DNA from: a virus
Strand: one strand, 5' to 3'
IMG/VR virus record: IMGVR_UViG_3300042907_000764
Coordinates: 1-35,500 of that record
DNA length: 35,500 nt
Shown: one piece after another, positions 1-6,836 of the stretch
How positions within the stretch are numbered: the stretch's first letter is position 1
Layout: every line of letters starts with the position of its first letter
The notes under the pieces: model-generated
Databases searched by the model: none
Told to the model about the DNA's origin: nothing
Seen by the model: only the letters and a program-made list of their open reading frames with translations
Made by a program: the position numbers and the translations under genes

Positions 1-40
1 GTCTTCCGGCCCACCCCCCAGCTTGCCTCACCCCCCTAGG
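1..40 (-). other. Candidate cos/pac region upstream of the terminase genes
   Basis: On the minus strand this stretch carries two direct copies of GGGGGGTG, 17 bp apart, just upstream of the small terminase on the closed circle. G/C-rich repeated blocks upstream of terS are where cos and pac sites commonly lie. There is no gene here apart from an 11-codon ORF starting in the phosphoesterase stop. Position and composition are the only support, and the cut site cannot be placed. Confidence 0.4.
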
Positions 41-47
41 TGATAGC
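1..47. repeat. Left copy of 47-bp terminal direct repeat
   Basis: These 47 bases recur at 35454-35500 in the same orientation with one difference (A at 20, C at 35473). Such an overlap is what a circular or circularly permuted genome gives when assembled as a linear contig. The repeat lies between the metallophosphoesterase stop and the small terminase start once the circle is closed. Confidence 0.9.
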
Positions 48-62
48 AGCGCCTAGCCTGCA

Positions 63-944
63 TCATGTAGGCACAGCCTTGATATCAACTGTGTATGTGT
101 TACTCTTAACATTCTTGGACTTGTTGCCGGTCAGCTCTAACCACCATCCGCCTATTGGTCTTGCTGCTCTACCTTTCTCAACATGATAGCCATCTTTAGA
201 TTCATCTTTCCAAGTCGAGCAACGCAAGTACAGTTGCGGTGTTTGCTGGATCTTGCCGCGTGCGCTGACTCGGGTAATCACGTTCTCGTCACAATTGCGC
301 CGATGGATGTGACCACTAACATGAATGTCGCAGTCATAGTCGCTGCGTGTACGGCTATGGTCTATCAGGCCTCTGGTTATCATTCCTCCGCCGCCGCTCC
401 CATGCGCATAGTGCATCTTGATTATCTCTGATAATCCTTTAGCGCCAAACAAGCAGCCAATGACCACGAATCCCCAATAGGGACCAGACACGACTGGCGA
501 GCCTTCACGCCTAAGATGCCCAACTAACTGTTGGTTCAGGTCAACCTGATGGTGCCGCCTGATTGCTGTTTCATGGTTGCCCAGGCTAATCATGGCCAGG
601 CTGCTGGCATATGGCTTAAACCAATCGGCGCAGGTGTTTACAAGTAGGTCTAGATAGTTGCCGCCTCGGTGCTCATCACGCATGGCATCAGCGCTAGAGC
701 GTTTATCCCATTTGCCTTGCATAGCACAGAAGTGATCGCCAAATGAAAATATAGGCGCGCCTTCGGCTTTGGCTATGTCTAATGTCTGCTTTAGCAAATC
801 AAGCCGGCAATGCGCATTATCCCAGTGAATGTCAGCCAATAGCAAGATGCGGCGCTTGTGACCAGTGCCATCAAACTGGACATCCAAACGCCAAGCATGG
901 CTATCAGTCTTTTCAAGTGACCACCATGGCTCGGCTGTAGCCAT
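63..944 (-). CDS. Calcineurin-like metallophosphoesterase
   Basis: This 293-aa protein has the ordered metal-binding motifs of the calcineurin-like phosphoesterase fold: DIH (Asp38, His40), GD (Asp70), GNHE (Asn123, His124), His178 and GHIH (His212, His214). It should bind two metal ions and hydrolyse a phosphoester; the substrate cannot be read. No signal peptide is seen. Its ATG overlaps the upstream stop (TAATG), so translation is coupled to a virion-type gene. On the closed circle it is the last gene before the small terminase, an unusual place for such an enzyme. It could act on DNA ends, nucleotides or a cyclic signal. The fold is clear; the role is open. Confidence 0.85.
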   Translation of the reverse strand: MATAEPWWSLEKTDSHAWRLDVQFDGTGHKRRILLLADIHWDNAHCRLDLLKQTLDIAKAEGAPIFSFGDHFCAMQGKWDKRSSADAMRDEHRGGNYLDLLVNTCADWFKPYASSLAMISLGNHETAIRRHHQVDLNQQLVGHLRREGSPVVSGPYWGFVVIGCLFGAKGLSEIIKMHYAHGSGGGGMITRGLIDHSRTRSDYDCDIHVSGHIHRRNCDENVITRVSARGKIQQTPQLYLRCSTWKDESKDGYHVEKGRAARPIGGWWLELTGNKSKNVKSNTYTVDIKAVPT

Positions 945-1255
945 TACGCAAACACCGTAGTGACTACGGTAAAACTGCTCTCATCCGCAGCGGTATAGGC
1001 ACCAGTGCCAGCCCAGTTGAAATAATGCGTGCCGGATACCGTCACATCAAAATCGTAGTAGTACACGCCAGCCGAGGCGCGGGTGATGGTGCCAGGGTAG
1101 TTGTATGTGGTGACTGTGCCGGCTGAATTCTTGACCTTTAGCACCACCGCTGTGGGATCGGCCACAACATCATTGAGGTCAGTGAATGTGGCCTGCAGCC
1201 TCAGCTTGTCGCCAATGTTGTATAGGCTGGTGCCTGTGAACGGGTCGAGTGGCAT
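944..1255 (-). CDS. Small Ig-like virion protein (putative)
   Basis: 103 aa, rich in Thr, Val, Ala and Tyr, with alternating hydrophobic residues that suggest a beta-sandwich. The pattern 'GDKLRLQATFTD...DPTAVVLKVK' followed by 'GVYYYDFDV' and 'GTHYFNWAGTG' is typical of small Ig-like phage structural proteins. There is no signal peptide. The ATG follows GAGGCGGTTAAAC, a good ribosome site. It sits between an unknown small gene and the phosphoesterase, downstream of the tail fibre. I infer a virion accessory or tail-tip role from fold style and context only. Confidence 0.5.
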   Translation of the reverse strand: MPLDPFTGTSLYNIGDKLRLQATFTDLNDVVADPTAVVLKVKNSAGTVTTYNYPGTITRASAGVYYYDFDVTVSGTHYFNWAGTGAYTAADESSFTVVTTVFA

Positions 1256-1257
1256 GT

Positions 1258-1521
1258 TTAACCGCCTCGGATGATGTAAGAAATAGATGCGTTCTTTGCT
1301 ATCGTCGTCGTGATGACTGTGCTGCTGGAATGCTCAGTCACAATATTCGCAGGCTCCGCCGCACTAACCGAACCACCAGCCAACAGCCCATACCCAGCCA
1401 GTGCAAAATTAAGCCGGTCGGTAAGCCTGCGAGTTGGCAGAGCCTTAGCCGCGCTGTTAGCAGATCCGCCCAGGCTGGTGGACTGCGACAGGCAGAGATT
1501 CAGCTTGCTTGTGTAGCTCAT
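1258..1521 (-). CDS. Hypothetical small protein of the fibre region
   Basis: 87 aa, not recognised. The sequence is Ser/Ala/Thr-rich with few charges, and ends in a beta-like Thr/Val/Ile run. Its ATG overlaps the upstream stop (ATGA, 1518-1521), so I prefer it to a GTG six bases upstream. Its position between the tail fibre genes and the Ig-like protein suggests a minor virion component, but nothing in the sequence gives a function. Confidence 0.55.
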   Translation of the reverse strand: MSYTSKLNLCLSQSTSLGGSANSAAKALPTRRLTDRLNFALAGYGLLAGGSVSAAEPANIVTEHSSSTVITTTIAKNASISYIIRGG

Positions 1522-1859
1522 GCCCACACCTGGTTGGGTATTGCTGGGTTTGCTGGGTCACGTTCGACGATGAACGGCAGAATCTGTGCTGGCAGCTCAA
1601 TTTCTACCAGGCTCCTCACCATAACCCACCATTTGCCATCCTTAGCCATAACCGGAACAAGCTCACCGTTTGGCCCTTCGGTGGTTTCCCCGGTTGGCGC
1701 GTAATGCTCACCGATAACGCAGATGGCCAGATCTAGCGTGGCTTGAGTGGTTTGCCAATCACCTGTCTCTGGGTCTTGTGTCGAGTAGCCAAGCGCTTGG
1801 CCAATCTGTGCGGCCTGTGTTTGGGTGTCAAATCGCAACAGCACATCTTGTATGGTCAT
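1518..1859 (-). CDS. Hypothetical protein next to tail fibre
   Basis: 113 aa, not recognised. The N-terminus is helical with Gln/Ala-rich turns. A middle segment (GELVPVMAKDGKWWVMVR) looks like two beta strands, and the end is Pro-rich (PANPAIPNQVW). It overlaps both neighbours by 4 bases (ATGA), tying it translationally to the tail fibre. A small protein after a fibre gene could be a fibre chaperone or tip accessory. That is a guess from position. Confidence 0.55.
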   Translation of the reverse strand: MTIQDVLLRFDTQTQAAQIGQALGYSTQDPETGDWQTTQATLDLAICVIGEHYAPTGETTEGPNGELVPVMAKDGKWWVMVRSLVEIELPAQILPFIVERDPANPAIPNQVWA

Positions 1860-3193
1860 AAGGTTAACCCCTGCAATTGGGAGTTTGTTAGGCGTGTATT
1901 GTAGTAGCGGAGGCGGGATATGTGGCCGTTGATCTGCGCAGATCCTGAGTGAGCATGGCCAATGAAAAAAGTAGAAATGCTGGAAGTAGAAAATGAATTA
2001 TTCCTACTATCAATTATTGATCCATTAGCCAAAATGACCGAGTCTCCAGACTTATAGCCTTGTGCCAATTTTATCGGTGTGTTTCTTGCCAATTGCTCCG
2101 ATGTTGTGATGTTAAAAATGTCGGAGCCGCCAGCTCGTATTCTGTGACGCAAGCTGCTTAATGTCCCACTTGAAAAAATAAAAGGCGCAGCATTATTAAA
2201 TGTTGCGCCATCGGAGCAAATTAAGAAGTAATTGTCAAATGCTGTAGTCGGGCCGCTCGAATCGCCCTCGAAGCAAACGCTCCCTTCGATTGCGTTATAA
2301 AACCCGCTAAAATCACCCCCAGTAATCTGACAAACATCTGCTGAGCGTGTTACCGCTGCTGTGGTGGTTGGGATGTAGCTGGTGGGGAATGCGCCTATTT
2401 CAACTTGCGCGCCGTAAATCAAAAGCCCTTTGGTCGGGTCGCCAACATATGCCGTGTTGTTGTCCGAATTAGCTGGACCGGCTTGAAAATATTGATCGAC
2501 AGTTGATGACACAGTTCTAGTGACGCTGCAACGATACCATCCATTTCCTACCGCTGTTATTGTCGCTGTATTTCCTGCCGCGTTTGTGCCCACAACTCCT
2601 GTAGATAGATTAAACCAAGTATAATAGAGATTTGGACTGTCGTAAGCAATTAACTGCAGCCAACTTCTTTCCTGCGCTTTAGCAAAAACCGAATAAGTAA
2701 ATGTAGATGCTGAAGGGGTAATAGTGTTGTACACCAGATGCCGCTGGTTACTTGTAGTCGTTTCAGCTATTCTGAAAGCGTTTGTCCCGCCAGCCGGATC
2801 GGTTTCACTAGATGCTGCAATAGTCGAATTAAAAGCTGCCCAAGCTGCGTTTAATTGGTTGCTGCTAAATGTGCAAAGATTCGTCCTCTGCTCTTCAATC
2901 AACAGCCCCTTACTAATCCAATTCGTTCCATCGTAAACATGATCGAATCGTGGATCGTTTACTGCTGCTGAAGTCAATACACCGGATGAGTTGAAATATG
3001 TCCCAGTCGATGCCCGGCTAAACGATGGCGTGATTCCGCTAGTGCTGGTAAGCGATAGGCTGGATGCAAAATTAAGATCCAGAGTTGCTAGAGCCCCAGG
3101 CGGATTTACCCTGAATCCACTCAGCCCCAACCCAATCCCAGTGCCAATCATCTCACACCCCCGGCTAGTGCCTATGCTAAGAAGGTCACGCAT
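1856..3193 (-). CDS. Tail fibre / carbohydrate-binding virion protein with LamG-like C-terminus
   Basis: 445 aa. The N-terminus is Gly-rich (GTGIGLGLSG). The centre has signatures common in phage tail proteins with carbohydrate-binding modules: 'GLLIEEQRTNL' near residue 97 and 'GAQVEIGAFPTSYIPT' near 265-280. The last 150 residues resemble a concanavalin A/LamG-type domain ending 'GHISRLRYYNTRLTNSQLQ'. It probably contacts host surface glycans. The start is an ATG at 3193 preceded by GGAAGGTGG; an ATG at 3151 is an alternative. The interior is visibly richer in A/T than neighbouring structural genes, which fits module exchange at a host-range locus. Fibre versus tailspike cannot be decided. 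Confidence 0.7.
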   Translation of the reverse strand: MRDLLSIGTSRGCEMIGTGIGLGLSGFRVNPPGALATLDLNFASSLSLTSTSGITPSFSRASTGTYFNSSGVLTSAAVNDPRFDHVYDGTNWISKGLLIEEQRTNLCTFSSNQLNAAWAAFNSTIAASSETDPAGGTNAFRIAETTTSNQRHLVYNTITPSASTFTYSVFAKAQERSWLQLIAYDSPNLYYTWFNLSTGVVGTNAAGNTATITAVGNGWYRCSVTRTVSSTVDQYFQAGPANSDNNTAYVGDPTKGLLIYGAQVEIGAFPTSYIPTTTAAVTRSADVCQITGGDFSGFYNAIEGSVCFEGDSSGPTTAFDNYFLICSDGATFNNAAPFIFSSGTLSSLRHRIRAGGSDIFNITTSEQLARNTPIKLAQGYKSGDSVILANGSIIDSRNNSFSTSSISTFFIGHAHSGSAQINGHISRLRYYNTRLTNSQLQGLTL

Positions 3194-3204
3194 TAGCCAC
3201 CTTC

Positions 3205-3468
3205 CTAGTACAGATTGATGATGCTTGTGGCTGTCGTGCTGGTGCTTTTAACCCTAGTCACACGCACCGGCAGAATGCTTCCACCTGGCACAGCCGTGAA
3301 GGTCACATCGCCACCACCGGCCATGGTTACCACGATGTTGCCAGCCCCGCCCACATAGAGCGCGCGGCTTGTAAATGCCAGGTCGGTTGAGTCGCTTGGC
3401 GTGACTGCTGTGGCATTGTCCGCCGGGCTCGTCAAACCTTCTACAAAACTACTGTGTTGATCTGCCAT
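3205..3468 (-). CDS. Small phage structural protein (spike/head-fibre-like)
   Basis: 87 aa. The core 'TSRALYVGGAGNIVVTMAG' followed by 'VTFTAVPGGSILPVRVTRV' and a C-terminal 'TSIINLY' is a pattern I recognise from a widespread family of small phage virion proteins, all beta. Exact role varies or is unknown in the family. It starts at ATG 3468, preceded by GAGGAG inside the upstream stop region. It forms a cluster with the 139-aa protein and the tail fibre. Confidence 0.6.
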   Translation of the reverse strand: MADQHSSFVEGLTSPADNATAVTPSDSTDLAFTSRALYVGGAGNIVVTMAGGGDVTFTAVPGGSILPVRVTRVKSTSTTATSIINLY

Positions 3469-3469
3469 C

Positions 3470-3889
3470 TTAGTACTCCTCGATTAATGCTAGTACATCC
3501 GTTTGTTTCGCTGCGGTCATTGTTGCCAGACAACCAACCTTCAAGATGTAGCCATTCTTTAGCGGCAGGATAGTCCTGTTGTTCAAATCCCTCGGCAGCC
3601 CAGGTAACAGGCTAGATCCTAGAATATCCACGGTAGCCGCCGCGCCATCGGTGCCACTGGCTAGCGCCACACGCACTGTGCCAAGCAGGAAATCCGTAGT
3701 GCCATCGTTGATGGCAATCTTCAGGTTTACCGCTGCCGTGTCTGTGGTGGTGGCCGTGATGCTTTTTACCACCGCATCATCTGTGCTGGCTGTGTAAAGG
3801 GTTACAAAGGTGGTGGTGTCTGCGCTAGTTAGGCGCTTGCCTAGCACATTGATTTCTTGGGTGAAATTTAGATTAGTGCTCTTAGCCAT
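3470..3889 (-). CDS. Putative virion structural protein
   Basis: 139 aa, Thr/Ala/Val-rich, predicted all beta, with 'TTTFVTLYTASTDDAVVKSI' near residue 26 and 'LLPGLPRDLNNRTILPLKNG' near the C-terminus. The same arrangement occurs in small phage structural proteins next to fibre genes; I cannot give a family number. The ATG overlaps the HNH stop (TAATG), with GAGGATAGG upstream. Context with the 87-aa and fibre genes supports a virion role. Confidence 0.5.
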   Translation of the reverse strand: MAKSTNLNFTQEINVLGKRLTSADTTTFVTLYTASTDDAVVKSITATTTDTAAVNLKIAINDGTTDFLLGTVRVALASGTDGAAATVDILGSSLLPGLPRDLNNRTILPLKNGYILKVGCLATMTAAKQTDVLALIEEY

Positions 3890-4176
3890 TACCTATCCTC
3901 GGTTGCTGTTTTTATGCTGTGACATGAATGACAAAGTGGCTGTAGATTCTGCGGGTCAAGCCGTGCTCCGCCTTTGCGAATTGGCGTGATGTGATCCACC
4001 TGGCTAGCGCCTTGGCCGCACTTCACGCACAGCGGTGACCGCCGCAGAACCATCAGCCGCAGATTCTGCCAGGTGCGGTCGTAGCCTCTGGCGTGTGCGC
4101 TCTCGCGTGGTACTTCCGCCTTGGGCACGGTTAGCCTGGCGTGCGGTGGTCGATGCTGTGGAATGCGGTTGGCCAT
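3889..4176 (-). CDS. HNH endonuclease
   Basis: 95 aa. The C-terminal half holds a complete HNH/treble-clef motif: CVKCG, then 'VDHITPIRKGG', 'NLQPLC' and 'CHSCHS'. The His of VDH and the downstream Asn/His are the expected catalytic residues, and the two CxxC pairs bind structural zinc. Small HNH proteins near terminase genes assist cos cleavage or packaging in several siphoviruses. Here it is about 4 kb of structural genes away from terS on the circle. The N-terminus is basic and Pro/Arg-rich. It could instead be a homing-type nuclease. Confidence 0.8.
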   Translation of the reverse strand: MANRIPQHRPPHARLTVPKAEVPRESAHARGYDRTWQNLRLMVLRRSPLCVKCGQGASQVDHITPIRKGGARLDPQNLQPLCHSCHSIKTATEDR

Positions 4177-4205
4177 GCGTTCAGTCTGCTAGATGCCCAG
4201 CACGA

Positions 4206-4673
4206 TCAGCCAATATCCAGCCGGGTGATGCGAATGATGTTGCTGTCAGTTCTGGGAATCGGGTGGCTGGCCTCGATTATTTCCGAGTAGAGAAATAGCT
4301 CTTGCTGCCGACTCGTCACGCTGTCAACGAACGAATCATCACGATGCCACAGGCCGTGTAGAGCTTGATGCCTGCGCTGAAGTGCTGCTAGTCTGGCACG
4401 GCTTTTTGGCAGCGCATGGCTGGCTCTTGGTGGCGCTGGTGGCTCGCCGTATAGCTCTGGTGCCAAGATCTCGCACACATCAGCCAGCATCTCTGCCGGC
4501 ATGTTGGGAACCTTAAGGATTAGTTGCTCAATAGCAAGCTCGATGCGCCATAGCCGCTGCTGTGGTTCTAGCAGTAGTTTGCCAAGCCAGATGATGGCCG
4601 CTTCGGGTAACAGTCGCTCGTCTTTGATTTGCTCGATGCGCTTGGCCATCTCGGCGCGGTCAATGTGTGCCAT
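4206..4673 (-). CDS. Hypothetical protein after RusA
   Basis: 155 aa, not recognised. Residues 1-75 are strongly helical ('EMAKRIEQIKDERLLPEAA', 'LWRIELAIEQLILKV'), then a Pro-rich linker (GEPPAPPRAS) and an Arg/His-rich C-terminal part. I chose ATG 4673 because upstream codons overlap RusA out of phase and look like shadow sequence. The ribosome site is weak. It lies between the resolvase and HNH genes, so a DNA-processing or transcription role is possible, but nothing identifies it. Confidence 0.5.
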   Translation of the reverse strand: MAHIDRAEMAKRIEQIKDERLLPEAAIIWLGKLLLEPQQRLWRIELAIEQLILKVPNMPAEMLADVCEILAPELYGEPPAPPRASHALPKSRARLAALQRRHQALHGLWHRDDSFVDSVTSRQQELFLYSEIIEASHPIPRTDSNIIRITRLDIG

Positions 4674-4693
4674 GTCCGAATGCAGACCGGGAA

Positions 4694-5074
4694 CTACAGC
4701 GACGATGCCCTCCGAATTCTCAACCTCACTTGGTTCGATTGCAGGCGCTCCGACTGGAACTGAACTACCACACGCCGGATATGCTGCGTGCTGTCGTCCG
4801 CCAGTACCGAGCGGTACACCAGAAAATCGAGCAGCGGTTTGACAATGTTGTCCAGGTCGCGCTGCCGGTATTGCGGACCAGGGAACAGATCGATCTCGAC
4901 ACACACCGGGTACGCGCTCCATGGTCGAAGACCTCCCGCTTGAATGAATGCCAGATCAGCCTCCTGCTGCCACCGTTTGTAGCCGGTCGAGCGGTAGACT
5001 CTGCCCCGCCCCGAGCGGTACATATTGTTAACGCTCGGCGGCGCAGGCAGCCAGAGTTCTACGCACTTTACCAC
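4694..5074 (-). CDS. rusA: RusA-type Holliday junction resolvase
   Basis: 126 aa, the usual RusA length. It begins with 'LPAPPSVNNMYR', the family's N-terminal signature, and carries the acidic catalytic cluster 'RDLDNIVKPLLD' (Asp73, Asp75, Lys79, Asp83) followed by 'LADDS' (Asp93, Asp94). RusA dimers resolve four-way junctions formed in recombination or by branched concatemers before packaging. The start is a GTG overlapping the upstream stop; no better codon is near. It sits downstream of the sliding clamp and a coiled-coil gene, completing a replication-recombination set. Confidence 0.88.
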   Translation of the reverse strand: MVKCVELWLPAPPSVNNMYRSGRGRVYRSTGYKRWQQEADLAFIQAGGLRPWSAYPVCVEIDLFPGPQYRQRDLDNIVKPLLDFLVYRSVLADDSTQHIRRVVVQFQSERLQSNQVRLRIRRASSL

Positions 5075-5268
5075 TCCAGATCTTCTGCATCACGCTCTAT
5101 CAAATCCTCGTTTAGGTTGTCGTTCTCGGCGTTCAGGCGTTCGATCTCGGCTAGCAGATCCTGCAGCACCTTGCGCAGCTCAGGGTCTGGGTAATACTGG
5201 GCGCGGCTCTGGATTTCCAGTAACCGCGCCTTGCTCATGGCTGGTATTTCGTGCATGTCTAACCTCAT
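5068..5268 (-). CDS. Small coiled-coil protein
   Basis: 66 aa. After a short lead, residues 27-60 form a regular Leu/Ile heptad helix ('LRKVLQDLLAEIERLNAEND'), very acidic toward the end. The ATG overlaps the dnaN stop (ATGA, 5265-5268) and its stop overlaps the rusA start, so it is coupled on both sides. No family recognised. It may be an adaptor between the clamp and other replication proteins, but only position supports that. Confidence 0.6.
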   Translation of the reverse strand: MRLDMHEIPAMSKARLLEIQSRAQYYPDPELRKVLQDLLAEIERLNAENDNLNEDLIERDAEDLEW

Positions 5269-6341
5269 GTTTGTGGCATGATCAGTGTGTAAATCTTGCC
5301 TGCCGAAAGCGTCACCGGCCCATTGCCGCGGGTCTGGAAAATGACCTCTTCCTCGGTGTCAAATGCCTCCAATGCCTCAAGCAAAAACACCGGGTTTAAA
5401 CTGACATGCGCTTTGCCTTCGCCTGCAAAGAACGCTGTGATCTGGCTACTTCCAGCAGTCGCAGACCTCCCACCCAAAACCATGGCGGCACCACCCGGCC
5501 CGGTTGCGCCTAGTTGCACATCAAGGCGCAGGCTTTCCCGGTCAACCATCACCTGTGCCTGGCGCACCGCCCGCGCCAATTCGGCAGGCGCAAAGCCTCG
5601 CCATGCTGTGCCTCCATCCTTCGGGATAACAGCCTGATAATCAGGGTATTTCCCTTCGACCAGCAGGGTTTTCATTTTAAACCCATCGTTGGTAGATAAT
5701 GTCATGCCTCGCTTGGAAAACACTAGCCGCACAAGGCCGGCAAGATTTCCTGCCATGCGCCAGGCACTGGCCGGAACCACTGCCGAAATCACCCCAGTAA
5801 AGTCAGCCTGTTTGGTTACCTTGGCTAATCGCCGGCCATCGGTAGCCACAAAATCGAGCGTATGGTTTTGCCCAGATACAAACACGCCCATCATGGTGAA
5901 CCGCGCCAAATCCTTGGCCGCTGCGTAGCTGGTCGATGCGATTGCCCTGGCTAACTCCTCGCCCTCGATGCGCACCTCAACACCTTCTAGATCTTCGCAG
6001 CTTGGAAAGGCAGCGCAATCCTGCAGCGGTAACTCAAACCGAGCGCCACCAGCAGACACAGCCAGAACCTTTTCCTCTATGACAAACTCAACTTGGCCGC
6101 AGTCGCTGCGCTTCAGGATCTCAGCCAGCCTCGATGCGCTGACCAATACCTTAAACTCTTCTGTGGTGTCGCCCTCGATCAGGCAGCGCAGGTGTTGCTC
6201 CTGGTTCGTACACTCCACAGAAATGACCAAAGGCTTCACATCGATCAGCACACAGGTCAGCACTGGCCGGTTGACATCTCGGCCAACAGCCGGCATCACC
6301 CTGGTCAATGCACCCAGTAAATTGGCCCGATTAAATTTCAT
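5265..6341 (-). CDS. dnaN: DNA polymerase III beta-type sliding clamp
   Basis: 358 aa, the standard bacterial beta-clamp length of three tandem domains. Landmarks: 'SASRLAEILKR' in domain 1, 'FVATDGRRLAKV' in domain 2, 'KYPDYQAVIPKD' at the domain 2-3 junction, 'LNPVFLLEALEAF' in domain 3, and the C-terminal tail 'IYTLIMPQT'. It should form a ring on DNA and tether polymerase. I chose ATG 6341 because GGGAGGG lies just upstream and clamps usually begin 'MKF'. No phage polymerase or clamp loader is present, so it probably captures host polymerase III. Identification is firm; the recruitment model is inference. Confidence 0.93.
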   Translation of the reverse strand: MKFNRANLLGALTRVMPAVGRDVNRPVLTCVLIDVKPLVISVECTNQEQHLRCLIEGDTTEEFKVLVSASRLAEILKRSDCGQVEFVIEEKVLAVSAGGARFELPLQDCAAFPSCEDLEGVEVRIEGEELARAIASTSYAAAKDLARFTMMGVFVSGQNHTLDFVATDGRRLAKVTKQADFTGVISAVVPASAWRMAGNLAGLVRLVFSKRGMTLSTNDGFKMKTLLVEGKYPDYQAVIPKDGGTAWRGFAPAELARAVRQAQVMVDRESLRLDVQLGATGPGGAAMVLGGRSATAGSSQITAFFAGEGKAHVSLNPVFLLEALEAFDTEEEVIFQTRGNGPVTLSAGKIYTLIMPQT

Positions 6342-6342
6342 G

Positions 6343-6555
6343 CTAGCCCTCCCATTCAATCCCTAGGAACGCCTGCAGAACCCCCCGCAAACGCTCCACC
6401 TCGCCCACCAACCTCACCACTGCGGTGAGTGCCTCGTCTAGCTCGCCGATCTCATCAGTCGGTCGAGCCTTGATTTGCGCCAGCTCTTTAAGCCGGCCCG
6501 CTGCCCACGCCCTTATCTGGGCCAGATGTTCCGGGTCGTCGCTTTGGTATTTCAC
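6343..6555 (-). CDS. Small helical protein upstream of the clamp gene
   Basis: 70 aa, not recognised. Nearly all helical: 'IRAWAAGRLKELAQIKA' then 'ALTAVVRLVGEVERLRGVLQ', a likely coiled coil. The start is a GTG at 6555, about 68 bases inside the preceding gene in another frame. The stop lies one base before dnaN. It resembles the other tiny coiled-coil genes of this operon in style. Function unknown. Confidence 0.55.
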   Translation of the reverse strand: MKYQSDDPEHLAQIRAWAAGRLKELAQIKARPTDEIGELDEALTAVVRLVGEVERLRGVLQAFLGIEWEG

Positions 6556-6733
6556 GTCTCACAAGCTCCCGTGCGGCCTCAATTTCTTTCTGACTTCGGC
6601 GTAACCACTGGTCGATAGTTCGCATGTGTGCCATGTTCGGCCAGTCCACTCGCATCCTCTCGCCAGAATCTTTAATCAGATTCGCCGCGTTGATCAGGTG
6701 CATCACTATCTGCTCGTAGTTCTCGAACTCCAT
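6488..6733 (-). CDS. Small helical hypothetical protein
   Basis: 81 aa, not recognised. It is helical with 'EQIVMHLINAANLIKDSGER' at the start and 'WLRRSQKEIEAARELVRREI' in the middle, then a Gly/Pro-rich tail. It overlaps the upstream 54-aa ORF by 62 bases and the downstream 70-aa ORF by 68 bases. The ATG is preceded by CTGGAGG about 12 bases away. The tail beyond residue 58 lies over the next gene and may be a poor part of the frame. Confidence 0.55.
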   Translation of the reverse strand: MEFENYEQIVMHLINAANLIKDSGERMRVDWPNMAHMRTIDQWLRRSQKEIEAARELVRREIPKRRPGTSGPDKGVGSGPA

Positions 6734-6836
6734 TGCGCGCCTCCAGCGCCGCTAGTAGCTGCTTGATTACCGGGTGCCGGTCAGGACACAGCCCGTAGTG
6801 CCGTGCCAAATTACGTAGCGTTTCAACCTCACCCAT
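6672..6836 (-). CDS. 54-aa hypothetical miniprotein
   Basis: A short ORF that begins 'MGEVETLRNLARHYG', followed by 'LCPDRHPVIKQLLAALEAR', amphipathic helices like those of neighbouring small genes. It overlaps the sigma-factor stop by 8 bases and fills an otherwise empty gap of about 95 bases. No Shine-Dalgarno is obvious, so it may depend on coupling to the sigma gene. Its C-terminal third overlaps the next gene. Function unknown. Confidence 0.5.
   Translation of the reverse strand: MGEVETLRNLARHYGLCPDRHPVIKQLLAALEARNGVRELRADSDAPDQRGESD

Noticed and set aside
4667-5194. 175-aa plus-strand ORF
   Set aside because: It lies opposite RusA and its neighbours, is Ser/Arg-rich and has no ribosome site; a shadow of real minus-strand genes.
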